Shown piece after piece: positions 9,101 through 18,106 of a DNA stretch of 64,000 bases. Both the position numbers and the translations under genes were made by a program. Positions within the stretch are counted from its first letter, which is position 1, and every line of letters starts with the position of its first letter. The stretch is from Thermogemmatispora onikobensis (lineage in GTDB: Bacteria; Chloroflexota; Ktedonobacteria; Ktedonobacterales; Ktedonobacteraceae). The notes beneath the pieces were generated by a model that ran no database searches, had not been told where the DNA came from, and saw only the letters and a program-made list of their open reading frames with translations. The stretch spans positions 1-64,000 of the forward strand of contig NZ_BDGT01000026.1 in NCBI RefSeq assembly GCF_001748285.1, given 5' to 3'.

Positions 9101-10141
9101 GTGAAAGCAGCCATCTTCCGTGGCGCTGGCAACGTTGTCGTAGAAGAGCGACCCGATCCAGTCATTCAAGAGCCGACCGACGCCATCGTACGCATCGTCC
9201 GGGCCTGCGTCTGCGGCTCCGACCTCTGGTATTATCGCGGCATTTCGCCCCATCCCGAAGGTCCCATCGGCCACGAATTCATCGGCGTCGTCGAAGAAGT
9301 CGGCCCTGAAGTCAAGACCATCAAGCGCGGAGACTTCGTCATCGCCCCCTTTGCCATCAGCGATGGAACCTGTCCCCACTGCCGCGCTGGCTTCCACACC
9401 GCCTGCATCCGAGGAGGCTTCTTCGGCCAGGGCATTGAAGGAGTCGCCGGACAGGCCGAACGCACCCGCGTCCCCCTGGCCGACGGCACCCTGGTAGCCG
9501 TCCCTGGGGCCCCGTTCTCCGATGAAGTCCTGGCCTCGCTCCTGACCCTCTCCGACGTCATGGGCACCGGCTATCACGCCGCCGTCTCTGCCGCAGTCAA
9601 GGCGGGCGACACCGTTGCCATCGTCGGCGATGGGGCCGTCGGCCTCTGCGCCGTCCTCGCCGCGCGCCTGCTCGGAGCCGGGCGCATCATCATCCTCAGC
9701 CGTCACCCCAGGCGCCAGGAACTGGCCCGCGAATTCGGCGCCACCGACATCGTCGCCGAGCGCGGAGAAGCCGCCGTTCAGGCCATCCTGAAACTGACCG
9801 ATGGCATCGGTGCTGATGCCGTCCTGGAATGCGTTGGCACCAACGAAGCCAACCAGACCGCCTTTGCCAGCGCGCGCCCCGGCGCCATCGTCGGGCGCGT
9901 CGGCGTCCCGCACGAAGTCGAGATCCCAGCCGAAACGACCTTCTACCGCAACATCGGCCTGCGCGGCGGCCCGGCTCCCGTACGGGCCTATCTACCCCAG
10001 CTCGTGGAGGCCGTCCTCGCCGGCCAGATCAACCCAGGCCGTGTCTTCGACTTCACCACTGACCTCGACCACGTCGCCGACGCCTACGCCGCTATGGACC
10101 AGCGCCGGGCCATCAAATCCCTGCTCATCGTCGGGCAATAG
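9101..10141 (+). CDS. Zinc-dependent medium-chain alcohol dehydrogenase
   Basis: This 346-residue enzyme has the usual length and order of zinc MDR dehydrogenases. The N-terminal catalytic domain has the zinc ligands C in CVCGSDLW and H in GHEFIG. A structural cysteine loop CPHCRAGFHTAC follows, then a Rossmann domain with GDGAVGLCAV for NAD(P). It should oxidise an alcohol or reduce an aldehyde with NAD(P); the substrate cannot be read from sequence. The start is GTG at 9101, preceded by AAAGGAG. It stands alone between the DISARM-like operon and a convergent VOC gene. Codon use is rich in C-ending codons, like the last part of the upstream methylase. Confidence 0.9.
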   Translation: MKAAIFRGAGNVVVEERPDPVIQEPTDAIVRIVRACVCGSDLWYYRGISPHPEGPIGHEFIGVVEEVGPEVKTIKRGDFVIAPFAISDGTCPHCRAGFHTACIRGGFFGQGIEGVAGQAERTRVPLADGTLVAVPGAPFSDEVLASLLTLSDVMGTGYHAAVSAAVKAGDTVAIVGDGAVGLCAVLAARLLGAGRIIILSRHPRRQELAREFGATDIVAERGEAAVQAILKLTDGIGADAVLECVGTNEANQTAFASARPGAIVGRVGVPHEVEIPAETTFYRNIGLRGGPAPVRAYLPQLVEAVLAGQINPGRVFDFTTDLDHVADAYAAMDQRRAIKSLLIVGQ

Positions 10142-10289
10142 GCCGGGCGTACCCCTGCTCGTACCACTCGTACCAGGGAGCCGCCTCCTGGTCGCCGGTC
10201 CAGGTCCACAGGTCACGGCCTCGGGCCCACATGACAGCGCCAACAAGGCCGCTGCCAGCAGAGTGAACCATCTTCGTTTCCCCTGCCAA

Positions 10290-10328
10290 AAGGAAGGGGC
10301 AGCGGTATGACGCGGCTGCCCCCTCCTT
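10290..10328. terminator. Bidirectional terminator between convergent genes
   Basis: A 14-bp stem with one mismatch (10290-10303 with 10315-10328, 11-nt loop) lies between the convergent ends of the dehydrogenase and VOC genes. A-rich sequence on one side and C/T-rich sequence on the other fit termination in both directions. Confidence 0.65.
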
Positions 10329-10338
10329 CGTCCTGCGG

Positions 10339-10752
10339 CTAACGACCGACCTGCGGCCAGCCCTCGGCAGGCGCATCGCGATCATAGATCGTAATCGCGT
10401 AGCCATCCGGGTCCAGAAACGTAAACTGCCGACCGAAGCGCCCATCCGTAGGAGGGCGCAGAATAGCCACCCCCGCTGCCACCAGCGCATCGTGAACCGC
10501 CTGGCTATTAGCCGCCTTGAACCAGATTGCCGGCGTATCGATCGGGCGTGGCAGGGCCTCCCAATTCGTATCCGGCGGCGCCTGAATCAGACCGAAAGGA
10601 ACAGGATAGGTCAGAAAAGCGAGTCCGCGGGGAAACACTTCAGGATCGCGACGCAACCCCAGAACAGTTTCATAGAACCGCGCCGAAGCCTCCACATCAC
10701 GGACTTTCAGACCGACAAAAGCAGGGCCTTTCAGATCAAGATTGTTGGCCAT
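10339..10752 (-). CDS. VOC-family (glyoxalase/bleomycin-resistance fold) protein
   Basis: This single-domain protein of 137 residues begins with the beta-alpha-beta-beta-beta unit typical of VOC proteins (VGLKVRDVEASARFYETVLG) and ends with the family signature FLDPDGYAITIYD. The fold usually binds a divalent metal and acts as lyase, dioxygenase or drug-binding protein; no specific role can be given. I chose the ATG at 10752, which has a purine-rich AGAGAAG upstream, over an ORF start at 10788 that would add residues foreign to the fold. It faces the dehydrogenase across a shared terminator. Confidence 0.85.
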   Translation of the reverse strand: MANNLDLKGPAFVGLKVRDVEASARFYETVLGLRRDPEVFPRGLAFLTYPVPFGLIQAPPDTNWEALPRPIDTPAIWFKAANSQAVHDALVAAGVAILRPPTDGRFGRQFTFLDPDGYAITIYDRDAPAEGWPQVGR

Positions 10753-11020
10753 CTCTTCTCTCGCTTTCCTCAATAAGTGTGAGCGCACCGGCAGACAAGC
10801 GCTGAACCCGTCCGCCTGGCGCTATCCACTGCTGCGTGCCCCTCTTGGCGCCGACCAGCCGCCACGACAGGCAAGAACGACGCCCGCCCAGGCTGGGCAG
10901 CATGGGCACCTACCAGTAAGACTGAGGCCAGGCCAAAAACTGTGCGCCCACGTGCCGGCCAAAAAAATATGCGCCGCCACCCCTTGTCACAACAGCAGCA
11001 AATAGACAATCGCGCGCCAG

Positions 11021-11049
11021 TAGCCAGGACAGACCCAATGTGATACAAT
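11021..11049 (+). promoter_or_regulatory. Probable sigma-A promoter of the ECF sigma gene
   Basis: TAGCCA (-35, four of six consensus bases) is separated by 17 bp from TACAAT (-10, 11044-11049), with a TG one base before the -10 (extended -10). It lies about 80 bases before the ATG at 11131. The rest of 10753-11020 shows no gene. Confidence 0.5.
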
Positions 11050-11130
11050 AAAGACAACCGTTTCTTGCTCATCCCGAGCGAGCACCCAGACTGGGCAGTT
11101 GCCTGGTATTCGTGCATATGAGGAGCAGCC

Positions 11131-12273
11131 ATGACGACGCACAAGCATGCGAGAGCGCACGCCCAGCGCACGCCCGGTGGTACCGAGCCATTTCCCGTTT
11201 CCCCGGCAACCGACGCAGACCTGGCCTCTGACGGTAGTCCCCTCCTCGAAGCCTACCGTCAAGAACTGCTCATCTACTGCTACCGCCTGCTCGGATCGCT
11301 CCATGACGCCGAAGACCAGGTTCAAGAGACGCTCCTGCGCGCCTGGCGCCACCTTCAGGGCCTCAAAGACCCAGCCTCCATGCGTCCCTGGCTCTACAAA
11401 ATCGCCACCAACGTCTGCCTTGACGCCCTCAAGAAACGTCCGACCCGCACTCTCCCACTGGCTGCCTTTCCCCCCGCTGATCCGGAGCACCCCATAGCAC
11501 CCCCACTTACCGAAGCAACCTGGCTGGAACCATTCCCCGATCACTGGCTCAGCGAAGCCACTGAAAACCCTGAAGCTCGCTACACGCGCACAGAAAGCAT
11601 CTCGCTCGCCTTCCTCACCGCTCTGCAATTACTGCCTCCTCGGCAGCGGGCTGTCTTGATCCTCGCCGACGTCCTGGACTGGCGCGCCAAAGAGATCGCC
11701 CACCTGCTCGACAGCTCCATCGGCTCCATCAACAGCCTCCTACACCGTGCGCGCCTCACCCTTGAGCAACGCAATCGTGGACAGGAACCTGAGACCGCCC
11801 GCCAGCAGCCAGCGGACGAAGAGACGCGCCGTCTGCTCGCGCGCTACATGTATGCCTGGGAGCATGACGACATAGAAGGACTCATTGCGCTGCTTAAAGA
11901 AGAAGCTACCCTCTCCATGCCCCCTTACGCCGCCTGGTATCAGGGGCTGGCCGCCATCCGGGCCATCCTGGCCACCTGCCCTTTCCAGTCTGGGAGGCCC
12001 CAGCAGTGGCGTCTCTTGCCAACCGCGGCCAACGGGCAGCCCGCCTTTGCGGTCTATCGTCACAATGCCGCCCGAGATGCCTACATGGCCTATGGCATCC
12101 AGATGGTCAGCCTGGAGAAAAGCGCCGCCACAGCCGCCAGAGTCATCACCAGCATCATCATGTTCCACGATGCCGCACTTGTCGCCCGCTTTGGGCTGCC
12201 GGAACAGCTCCCTATCTCTTCGGAGCGGTACCACCCGGCAGGCAGCGCATTCGTAGCGCCACCGCCAACGTAG
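11131..12273 (+). CDS. ECF-type RNA polymerase sigma factor with C-terminal SnoaL-like domain
   Basis: In this 380-residue protein, sigma region 2 is seen at residues about 35-105 (LLGSLHDAEDQVQETLLRAW and RPWLYKIATNVCLDAL). Region 4 is at about 165-215 (LPPRQRAVLILADVLDWRAKEI). From about residue 240 there is a second domain (LLARYMYAWEHDDIEGLIALL) of the SnoaL/NTF2-like type found fused to some ECF factors. In these families the extra domain is thought to control sigma activity in place of a separate anti-sigma factor, and none is adjacent here. The ATG is preceded by GAGGAG. The target promoters are unknown. Confidence 0.9.
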   Translation: MTTHKHARAHAQRTPGGTEPFPVSPATDADLASDGSPLLEAYRQELLIYCYRLLGSLHDAEDQVQETLLRAWRHLQGLKDPASMRPWLYKIATNVCLDALKKRPTRTLPLAAFPPADPEHPIAPPLTEATWLEPFPDHWLSEATENPEARYTRTESISLAFLTALQLLPPRQRAVLILADVLDWRAKEIAHLLDSSIGSINSLLHRARLTLEQRNRGQEPETARQQPADEETRRLLARYMYAWEHDDIEGLIALLKEEATLSMPPYAAWYQGLAAIRAILATCPFQSGRPQQWRLLPTAANGQPAFAVYRHNAARDAYMAYGIQMVSLEKSAATAARVITSIIMFHDAALVARFGLPEQLPISSERYHPAGSAFVAPPPT

Positions 12274-12330
12274 ACATTGGGCTACGCCGGCATCGTCGTC
12301 ACCGACCCCGTGGGAGCGTGCCCCACCTGA

Positions 12331-12726
12331 TACGGCATCGTTCACAATAATGTCACGCCGTTCATCTTCGCGGCCCTGGCCCTGGAAATCTTCACCCTCT
12401 TTGAGCAGCTCAACGCCGCTGGCAAAACCATCATCTGTCTCACCCATGATCGTGGCCTGGCCGCCCATGCCAGCCCAGGACCGGCCTGTCTGAGAAGGGA
12501 GCAAGACAGGCTGAGGTCAACCACCAGAAAAGCCATCCAGGATCTGCTTCGGCGCAGACTACGCACAGCCCTGACCATCCTGGAGATTGCCATTGGCGTC
12601 ATAGGATTCGCCGCCGTCATGCTGGCTGCAATCGCCTGGCTGCTGGCCCTGGTGCTGGGCCTCCCAGCGGGCTACAGTTTTCCCCTGCGCCTGAGAGAAG
12701 CTTTTGCTTGTCACTACACTTCATAA
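12331..12726 (+). pseudogene. Remnant of an ABC exporter: ATPase tail joined to permease start
   Basis: A single open frame lies between two stops and has no usable start. It reads first like the end of an ABC ATPase (EIFTLFEQLNAAGKTIICLTHD, the H-loop region with the switch histidine). About 40 residues later it reads like the N-terminus of a MacB/FtsX-type permease (RRRLRTALTILEIAIGV and a hydrophobic segment), ending at TAA 12724. The Walker A, signature and Walker B motifs and most of the permease are missing. The simplest reading is a decayed lolD/macB-like gene pair fused by deletion. It may be shorter or longer than the limits given. Confidence 0.55.
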
Positions 12727-12881
12727 TCAACTTGCTTATCATGCTGGCCATGCTGGCTCTTGATCCTGCTGCTAGCCAGCCTCGGCCCGGTCTGAAGCGC
12801 TGCCTGCCTCAGTGCAGTGCAGACACAAGGCACAATCGGCCAGCACCCCAGTAGGAGACCGCTCGCTGGCCGCAGGGCAAG

Positions 12882-14921
12882 CTAATCGACCATCCGTAGC
12901 TTGCAAGGGGTGGGATCGATGGCCACCAGGAAAGGCTGTATCATCCCATCCAGAGCAACAATCGCCTGACCTGGGGCCAGATTGGGTAGCCGCGTCCAGA
13001 GTCCCTCATCGATGCCGCCGATGCTCCGCTTCAGACGGCTGATCACGTTGGCATCGGTGATCTTATGGAGAACCACATTGTTAATGAGACCCAACACCTC
13101 GTCGGGCAGATGCTGCGGTAGCTGAGTCACAAAGACCAATCCCAGCCAGCGCTTACGCCCCCGCCGGGCCATGCGAGCCACCTGCTCGAACAGGGTTGGC
13201 ATCTGGCGCACACGCTCCGCCGACAGGAACTCGTGCGCTTCTTCGATGATCACCATGACAGGGACCAATCCCTTGCCCTCTTTGACGGCCTGCGTCTGAT
13301 CGGCTCCTGACGACGGTGTCGCCTGCCGCTCTGGCTGTCGCTCGAGCTGGGCATAGCGCTCATCCTGATGGCGATGCACTCCGCGTAGCAGCTCGGCGAT
13401 CACCAGATTATTGATCTGTGGCGAGTCGGTATCGCTGAGGTCAATAATCGCAACCTGTCCTTGGTGCAGCATCTGGTCATACCGCAGCGGCTGGGCCTTG
13501 CGATTATCGAAAATGCGCAGATTCAGCAAGCGCCTGAGCTTCCCCTGCAGGGCTCGCCAGCTCGAGGGCGCTCCTGGCAGTCCCTTGGCTGCAGACTTAA
13601 TCTTCTGAATGACGGTCTGGGAGGCTCCTTTCAAGTCTGGGCTACTGAACTCGATGTTTCCCTCGACCTTCTCGACGAGGGAAGTGCAGGCGCGGACCAC
13701 ATCATAGATGTGCTCCAGGCGCATGCCTCGATATCCCTCCTCTAGCTCATCCAGCTCCAACAGCCAGCTGGCATCTTCTCCAGCTCTCGGCGAGATTTTT
13801 AATTCATGCAAAATTTGCTTAGTAATATCGTAGGCACGTAGATAGCGCTCTTGCTGGGCCTCTGTCATCTCCAGCAGCTCGCACACAAGATACGGGGAGA
13901 GCTGCTCAAACAGGAGACAGAAGGGCTGGACGGTGGCCTGCTTCGGCTGCGGATTGGCGGTGCGGCGTCCTACCAGATGATAGATAGTGACCTGCCCCAC
14001 GCCAGCAGGCTGCTTTCGGCGCCGCTCCAGAGCGGCGAGCATCGTTGCATCGTCCGTCGGTTCGTCAATAGTGGTATATTCTCCTTCGGTATCGATGAGT
14101 ATCGTGGCGAAGCCCTGGCACTGGAGCTGACTCACCAGTCCGGAAACGGTCGTTGACTTGCCGCCGCCAGTTGTCCCGAGGATGCCGACATGGCGACACC
14201 AGAGCGACTTGCGCCTGGCGGGGACGCGCACGACCAGCTCCTCATGGCCAATGGCCAGGCCCAGCTCGATTTCTCCGTCCAATTTGAGCACACGGGCCAT
14301 TTCTTCGCTGGTGAGCACGTAGACGGGGCTCTTGGGCAATGGGCGGAAGCGCTGCGGAACCAGCTGGCCGCCTTTGCCTCCTAGCTCCTCGCCCAGGAGC
14401 TGGACCTGGACGCGCCCGTGATAGTCTGGCAGGAAAACAGTGCCGTAGACGGAAGTCGTGACCACGATTGGCGAGTCGCCGCGGATGCCATCCGGTTCGG
14501 CAAATGGCCCGCGGACGACGATCCCCAGGTAGGAGCGCCCGTCAGTGCTCTCGATGCGGACCGGTGCCTGCGCAGGCACTTTCCCGATATTGGCCTGCGG
14601 GAGGACAACAGTCACGGTATTATCTTCGCTGGCCGGGGTGTCGAACAGGGTTTGACCCACATAGCCAGGGCCGTAATCTCGCTCCTGCCATTCACCGCCG
14701 GCGTGCTCTGCATCCTCTGCGAGGCGCGCGAAGACCTCGCGAGGGAAGGGCTTGATAGTCTCTTCTCCTCCTCCTCTCCCGTCTTCCTTCTCCTCAATCC
14801 GCTTCGCGGCGCCCTCTGCTGGTGCGCCGTTGCGATGACGCTGCGTCTGCGCGGGTTTTGCCGGGGGCAGCTCCTCAAAGGGCCAGAGGGAATTGTTGGA
14901 ATCATCGTGCTGCTTCTTCAT
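12882..14921 (-). CDS. herA: HerA-type hexameric DNA translocase (DUF87 ATPase)
   Basis: In this 679-residue protein a charged N-terminal tail (1-60) and a beta-rich HAS-barrel-like region (about 100-240) precede the FtsK/HerA ATPase core. Walker A GTTGGGKST is at residues about 249-257, IDTEGEY follows, Walker B VMVIIEEAHEF at about 556-565, and a conserved QLPQHLPDEV segment (sensor) after it. HerA pumps DNA and works with the nuclease NurA in archaeal end resection. Bacterial HerA proteins paired with nucleases or other effectors act in phage defence. Here it is the last gene of a six-gene operon, 11 bases after a NurA-like gene, which supports a HerA-NurA complex. No strong ribosome binding site is seen, so it is probably translationally coupled. 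Confidence 0.85.
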   Translation of the reverse strand: MKKQHDDSNNSLWPFEELPPAKPAQTQRHRNGAPAEGAAKRIEEKEDGRGGGEETIKPFPREVFARLAEDAEHAGGEWQERDYGPGYVGQTLFDTPASEDNTVTVVLPQANIGKVPAQAPVRIESTDGRSYLGIVVRGPFAEPDGIRGDSPIVVTTSVYGTVFLPDYHGRVQVQLLGEELGGKGGQLVPQRFRPLPKSPVYVLTSEEMARVLKLDGEIELGLAIGHEELVVRVPARRKSLWCRHVGILGTTGGGKSTTVSGLVSQLQCQGFATILIDTEGEYTTIDEPTDDATMLAALERRRKQPAGVGQVTIYHLVGRRTANPQPKQATVQPFCLLFEQLSPYLVCELLEMTEAQQERYLRAYDITKQILHELKISPRAGEDASWLLELDELEEGYRGMRLEHIYDVVRACTSLVEKVEGNIEFSSPDLKGASQTVIQKIKSAAKGLPGAPSSWRALQGKLRRLLNLRIFDNRKAQPLRYDQMLHQGQVAIIDLSDTDSPQINNLVIAELLRGVHRHQDERYAQLERQPERQATPSSGADQTQAVKEGKGLVPVMVIIEEAHEFLSAERVRQMPTLFEQVARMARRGRKRWLGLVFVTQLPQHLPDEVLGLINNVVLHKITDANVISRLKRSIGGIDEGLWTRLPNLAPGQAIVALDGMIQPFLVAIDPTPCKLRMVD

Positions 14922-14932
14922 TGTGCGGCCTG

Positions 14933-16219
14933 CTACTTTCTGGCGCGTGTCCGGCGCTCACTCACAAAGCGGAATGGTTCACCTGCATGGACGTAGGCCG
15001 TGTGAATGGCATCTTCAAAGATGTCGTTGCCGAAGACCACGCGGCAGATGGCGTCTGCCAGATCGATGAGCAAGGGAAAGCCCCGGTGCTTGTGCAAGAC
15101 ACTATCTGCCAGAGCGATCAGCGCGGCCTCAAAGATATGGTCGATGTGACTATAGAAGATGTAAGGCTGGGCATAGGCCGAAGCGCGGTAGACACCCATC
15201 ACCACCTGCGAGCCGACTTCGTGGCTGAAGTGCTCTGCCTGCTGTTTGAATTGAGCGGGATAGTGTCCCCTGGTGGCGATCTCAAGCAGCTGGTCCTCGA
15301 TGGTCTCCAGAACGAGAAACTCCAGGGGCTCAAGGGCCTGGCCGATGGTCAGCCAATGGCGCCGCTGAGTGTCGCTCTGGACAAAGACCACCTTGCGATG
15401 ACCAAGGAGCAGCTCCTCCAGCATGGCCAGGCTGCGCGTGAACAACTCCATGCTGCCCGAGCCAGTAAGCAGCTCATAGGGGACGGGAGGGCCGTGGCCC
15501 AGGCGCCAGGGCGCCTGAGCCTTCCAGGTGAGCACCGCCCGTTCAGCATAGCTCATGATGCCGCGGCGGGCCAGCATGCTCAAGCGGCTCTGTTCCTCGA
15601 CCTCGATACTGCCGCGCTGGCTACGCTTTTCCAGCAGCGCCAGCAGATCCTCCAGTGGCTTACCGGTCGTCGCTCGCAGGTCGCGGCGAAAGAGACGCTG
15701 CGACCAGGACCCCTGGTCACCCTGATAGGAGACCAGGCAGACCCCTAACTGCGTGATCGTGATGGGCAGGCTATCGTAGCGCTGGCTCGTGCCATCACAG
15801 GCCTCGACCGCTCCGTTAAAGAGCAGGGCGCGGTGAGCGTAACGCAGGTCATCAAGCGAGACCCGATAGCACCCGGCGCCCCGCGCAGCGCCAGGGCGCC
15901 TGGCAAGGCGCGGAAAGACCTCGCGGCGAATTGGTTCGCGCTGAGCCCGCTCAAAGACCGCCGCCTCCCTGATTTCGGCCTCTAGTTTGCGATAGAGAGC
16001 CTCTAGATCACTACCTCCCTGCCACCTCTCAATGTCCAGCGTTTCCTCAAGCGACTCCCCATATGCCTCCTTATAGGTACGGGCATCCACCAGCGATGGC
16101 TCATCTTCTGGAGGCATCTCATCCACTCCTTCATTGAACAACCAATCCTGCAGCGTTTCTACTACATATTCCCTTCCTCCCGGAAAAGTGCGACAGATTC
16201 TGTAAATAGCCGGCGTCAA
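14933..16219 (-). CDS. nurA: NurA-like nuclease partner of HerA
   Basis: This 428-residue protein has the NurA-type start of the RNase H-like core (VEACDGTSQ at residues about 138-146, the DGS/DGT metal-binding aspartate) and the C-terminal segment GFPLLIDLADA that closes NurA domains. NurA is a Mn-dependent 5'-3' exonuclease and endonuclease activated by HerA. The start is TTG at 16219, overlapping the stop of the ImmA gene (TTGA), which implies tight translational coupling. The family match is by motif and by position next to HerA. Divergence is strong, so loss of activity cannot be excluded. The next in-frame ATG (16117) is an alternative start. Confidence 0.62.
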   Translation of the reverse strand: MTPAIYRICRTFPGGREYVVETLQDWLFNEGVDEMPPEDEPSLVDARTYKEAYGESLEETLDIERWQGGSDLEALYRKLEAEIREAAVFERAQREPIRREVFPRLARRPGAARGAGCYRVSLDDLRYAHRALLFNGAVEACDGTSQRYDSLPITITQLGVCLVSYQGDQGSWSQRLFRRDLRATTGKPLEDLLALLEKRSQRGSIEVEEQSRLSMLARRGIMSYAERAVLTWKAQAPWRLGHGPPVPYELLTGSGSMELFTRSLAMLEELLLGHRKVVFVQSDTQRRHWLTIGQALEPLEFLVLETIEDQLLEIATRGHYPAQFKQQAEHFSHEVGSQVVMGVYRASAYAQPYIFYSHIDHIFEAALIALADSVLHKHRGFPLLIDLADAICRVVFGNDIFEDAIHTAYVHAGEPFRFVSERRTRARK

Positions 16220-16977
16220 TTATAAAAGCCGAGCAGATGAGCGATAGAGCGCTGGGTTGTCGCCGGAAAGAGCAGCGTGGCGTAGCCCTGAGCAATGGCC
16301 GGCGGCAGGCCATAGGTGACAACCAGCAGGCGCCGGGCGATGTGCCTCCTCTCAGCCGAGTCTGCGCCTTTCTGGAGCTGCTGGTCGACCTGCGAGAGCA
16401 GCCGCCTGGCGGGTGCGAGCAGTTCGAGGGCCAGGCGATCGGCCTCTCGCTCAGCGCGCAGCAGGGCACTGACCCGCTCCATATCTGCGGTTGTCCGCGG
16501 TAACAGGTCCAGATAGAAGCCGAGCTTGCAGCTGGCCAGGATGGCATTAAGCCGCTCCTCGAAGGTAGGAGGGCGCTCGCCATCGAGCACAGGAAGAATC
16601 GAAGGTCCCAGGCGCCGGATAGCGCGTTGCCGGGGCCGGAGGTAGTCGTGCAGAAAATGAGCTAGCTCGTGGGCCAGGGTATAGCGCTGCTCTTCGGGCG
16701 GATCGCTGCGATCCACAAAGATCAATCCATGTCCTCGCACTGCGATGAGGCAACCGTGAAGCGGGCGTTCAGCACAGCTGGAGCAGTAAGCGATTCCCCG
16801 CTGCTGCAGCCAGCGCTCAACTCGCTCCACGCTCAAGCGCGTGAGCGAGAAGATCGCGACCGGATAGGCGCGTCCGGCGATCGGAGCCAGATCACAGGGA
16901 TAGGTTGGCGCACAGGCAACGGAGCGCCAGAAAGCGGCGGCCTCCTCCGTTACCCAGGCCGGCAGGGAAATCATCAT
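16216..16977 (-). CDS. ImmA/IrrE-family metallopeptidase
   Basis: This 253-residue protein carries the zinc-binding HELAH motif at residues about 103-107 and a downstream EREADRLALELL helix, which supplies the third ligand in the M78 peptidase family. ImmA (ICEBs1) cleaves the repressor ImmR, and IrrE (Deinococcus) cleaves DdrO after DNA damage, switching on mobile-element or repair genes. Its ATG overlaps the stop of a small upstream gene (ATGA, 16974-16977), and it overlaps the NurA-like gene downstream. In this operon the likely substrate is a regulator encoded beside it, the small protein or the sigma-like factor. That is inference. Confidence 0.85.
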   Translation of the reverse strand: MMISLPAWVTEEAAAFWRSVACAPTYPCDLAPIAGRAYPVAIFSLTRLSVERVERWLQQRGIAYCSSCAERPLHGCLIAVRGHGLIFVDRSDPPEEQRYTLAHELAHFLHDYLRPRQRAIRRLGPSILPVLDGERPPTFEERLNAILASCKLGFYLDLLPRTTADMERVSALLRAEREADRLALELLAPARRLLSQVDQQLQKGADSAERRHIARRLLVVTYGLPPAIAQGYATLLFPATTQRSIAHLLGFYN

Positions 16978-17351
16978 GGCCCTTGCTCCTCCTCGCGATC
17001 GCGCGCTGCCTGCAGCAGGCTATCTCTCTGAGAAGCGCGCGCCATGTGGGTCTGCAAAGCCGCCATCGCCTCGACCTGGCGAAGCAAGGCCAGCAGGCGC
17101 CCATCCTTCAGCTGAAAGTGTCGAGTCAGTTGCTCTACATCGTCCAGGAAAGTCGCTGAGGTCCCCACGGGCCGGCGACACAGGGCAAGACGCGGCAGAT
17201 CCTCTGGCGCACAGCCAAGGTCATGAGCCAGCCCTTGCTCATCAAGCTGATGCAGATCCTGATACTGGCGCAGGGCGCTGGCCAGGAAAAAGCTTCTCTG
17301 AGCCGCCCGCTGGGCCGCATAGACCAGCGCCGGTGAAGGGTTACTTCTCAT
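16974..17351 (-). CDS. Small helical protein, possible XRE-like partner of the ImmA-type peptidase
   Basis: This 125-residue protein is all-helical by composition. A central region (LDEQGLAHDLGCAPEDLPRLALCRRP) resembles a helix-turn-helix that skips to a second recognition helix, as in small XRE-like regulators. The C-terminal part is a charged helix (LLALLRQVEAMAALQTHMARASQ). ImmA/IrrE peptidases are commonly coupled to XRE repressors, which supports a regulator, but the DNA-binding motif is not textbook. The ATG at 17351 lies inside the end of the sigma-like gene (ends overlap by 11 bases), so translation is coupled; a TTG one codon earlier is an alternative. Confidence 0.6.
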   Translation of the reverse strand: MRSNPSPALVYAAQRAAQRSFFLASALRQYQDLHQLDEQGLAHDLGCAPEDLPRLALCRRPVGTSATFLDDVEQLTRHFQLKDGRLLALLRQVEAMAALQTHMARASQRDSLLQAARDREEEQGP

Positions 17352-17991
17352 CAAAGCGTACTCCGTGCCTCTTGAGTCGTAGACGCAAGCGATCCTTCAC
17401 TCGCTTGACTTGCTTGCGCTGCTCCTCAATGGACAAGTATGTCAGTCCCAGTTCCGCCGCGTAGGCACTTGTCCGCCTCTCCCCCTGGAGCATGAGGACG
17501 ACAATGCGCCATTCGATGGGTGTAAATGTCTCGCTGCGCAGGCGCTGAAGCAGCTCCTGCAGCGGTGGGGCACTCAGCGCAAGCCTTGCTTCCGCTTCCT
17601 GCCAGGGCCTCACCTCTTCTATGGAACTATTCCCTGCTGAGAGGGGAAGTGCGACAGAAGAAAGAGGAAGCTGGCGTTGCTGCTCGCGTTGGTAACGGCT
17701 GAGGGCGTTACGAAGATCGCCTTCGGCATTCATCATGAGGTAGTGCCACAGGCTGCCGCGCTCTGGCCGATAACGCTCCGGGTGTTCAAGGAACGTCAGC
17801 ACTGAGTCTGTAACGGCATCCTGAATCAACTGAGGATCTGGAACGGAGGCATAGCGCAGGCGCAGCTGAGCGGTTAATGGATCAAGAACCAGCTCCGCAA
17901 AGTCGTCCGGTGCAGTGGGATCTTGAGCGAGCAAACGCTGATAGACAGCCTCTAGTTCCTGGGTTGATGGGGGTGACACTGGCAGACCCAT
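17341..17991 (-). CDS. Divergent sigma-70-family RNA polymerase sigma factor
   Basis: In this 216-residue protein the segment DPQLIQDAVTDSVLTFLEHPERY followed by RGSLWHYLMMNAEGDLRNAL (residues about 55-100) matches region 2 of ECF-like factors. The C-terminal part (TPIEWRIVVLMLQGERRTSAYAAELGL) matches the region 4 helix-turn-helix. I chose ATG 17991 because AAAGGAGG stands five bases upstream; an ORF start at 18036 lacks this. It is the second gene of the HerA-NurA operon, 115 bases after the methylase, and overlaps the small regulator gene. A dedicated sigma factor inside a defence-like operon is unusual. It may turn on the operon or a linked element after the peptidase acts. Confidence 0.75.
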   Translation of the reverse strand: MGLPVSPPSTQELEAVYQRLLAQDPTAPDDFAELVLDPLTAQLRLRYASVPDPQLIQDAVTDSVLTFLEHPERYRPERGSLWHYLMMNAEGDLRNALSRYQREQQRQLPLSSVALPLSAGNSSIEEVRPWQEAEARLALSAPPLQELLQRLRSETFTPIEWRIVVLMLQGERRTSAYAAELGLTYLSIEEQRKQVKRVKDRLRLRLKRHGVRFDEK

Positions 17992-18106
17992 CGGGGCCTC
18001 CTTTGGTGGGAACAACGCCGGACAAACGAAGCGCACCCGTTCGCCAGGGAGGGCGAAAGAGTGACTTCTGGCCTGTCCTCCTTCCTGCTGCTCTCGGCTA
18101 TCAGCC

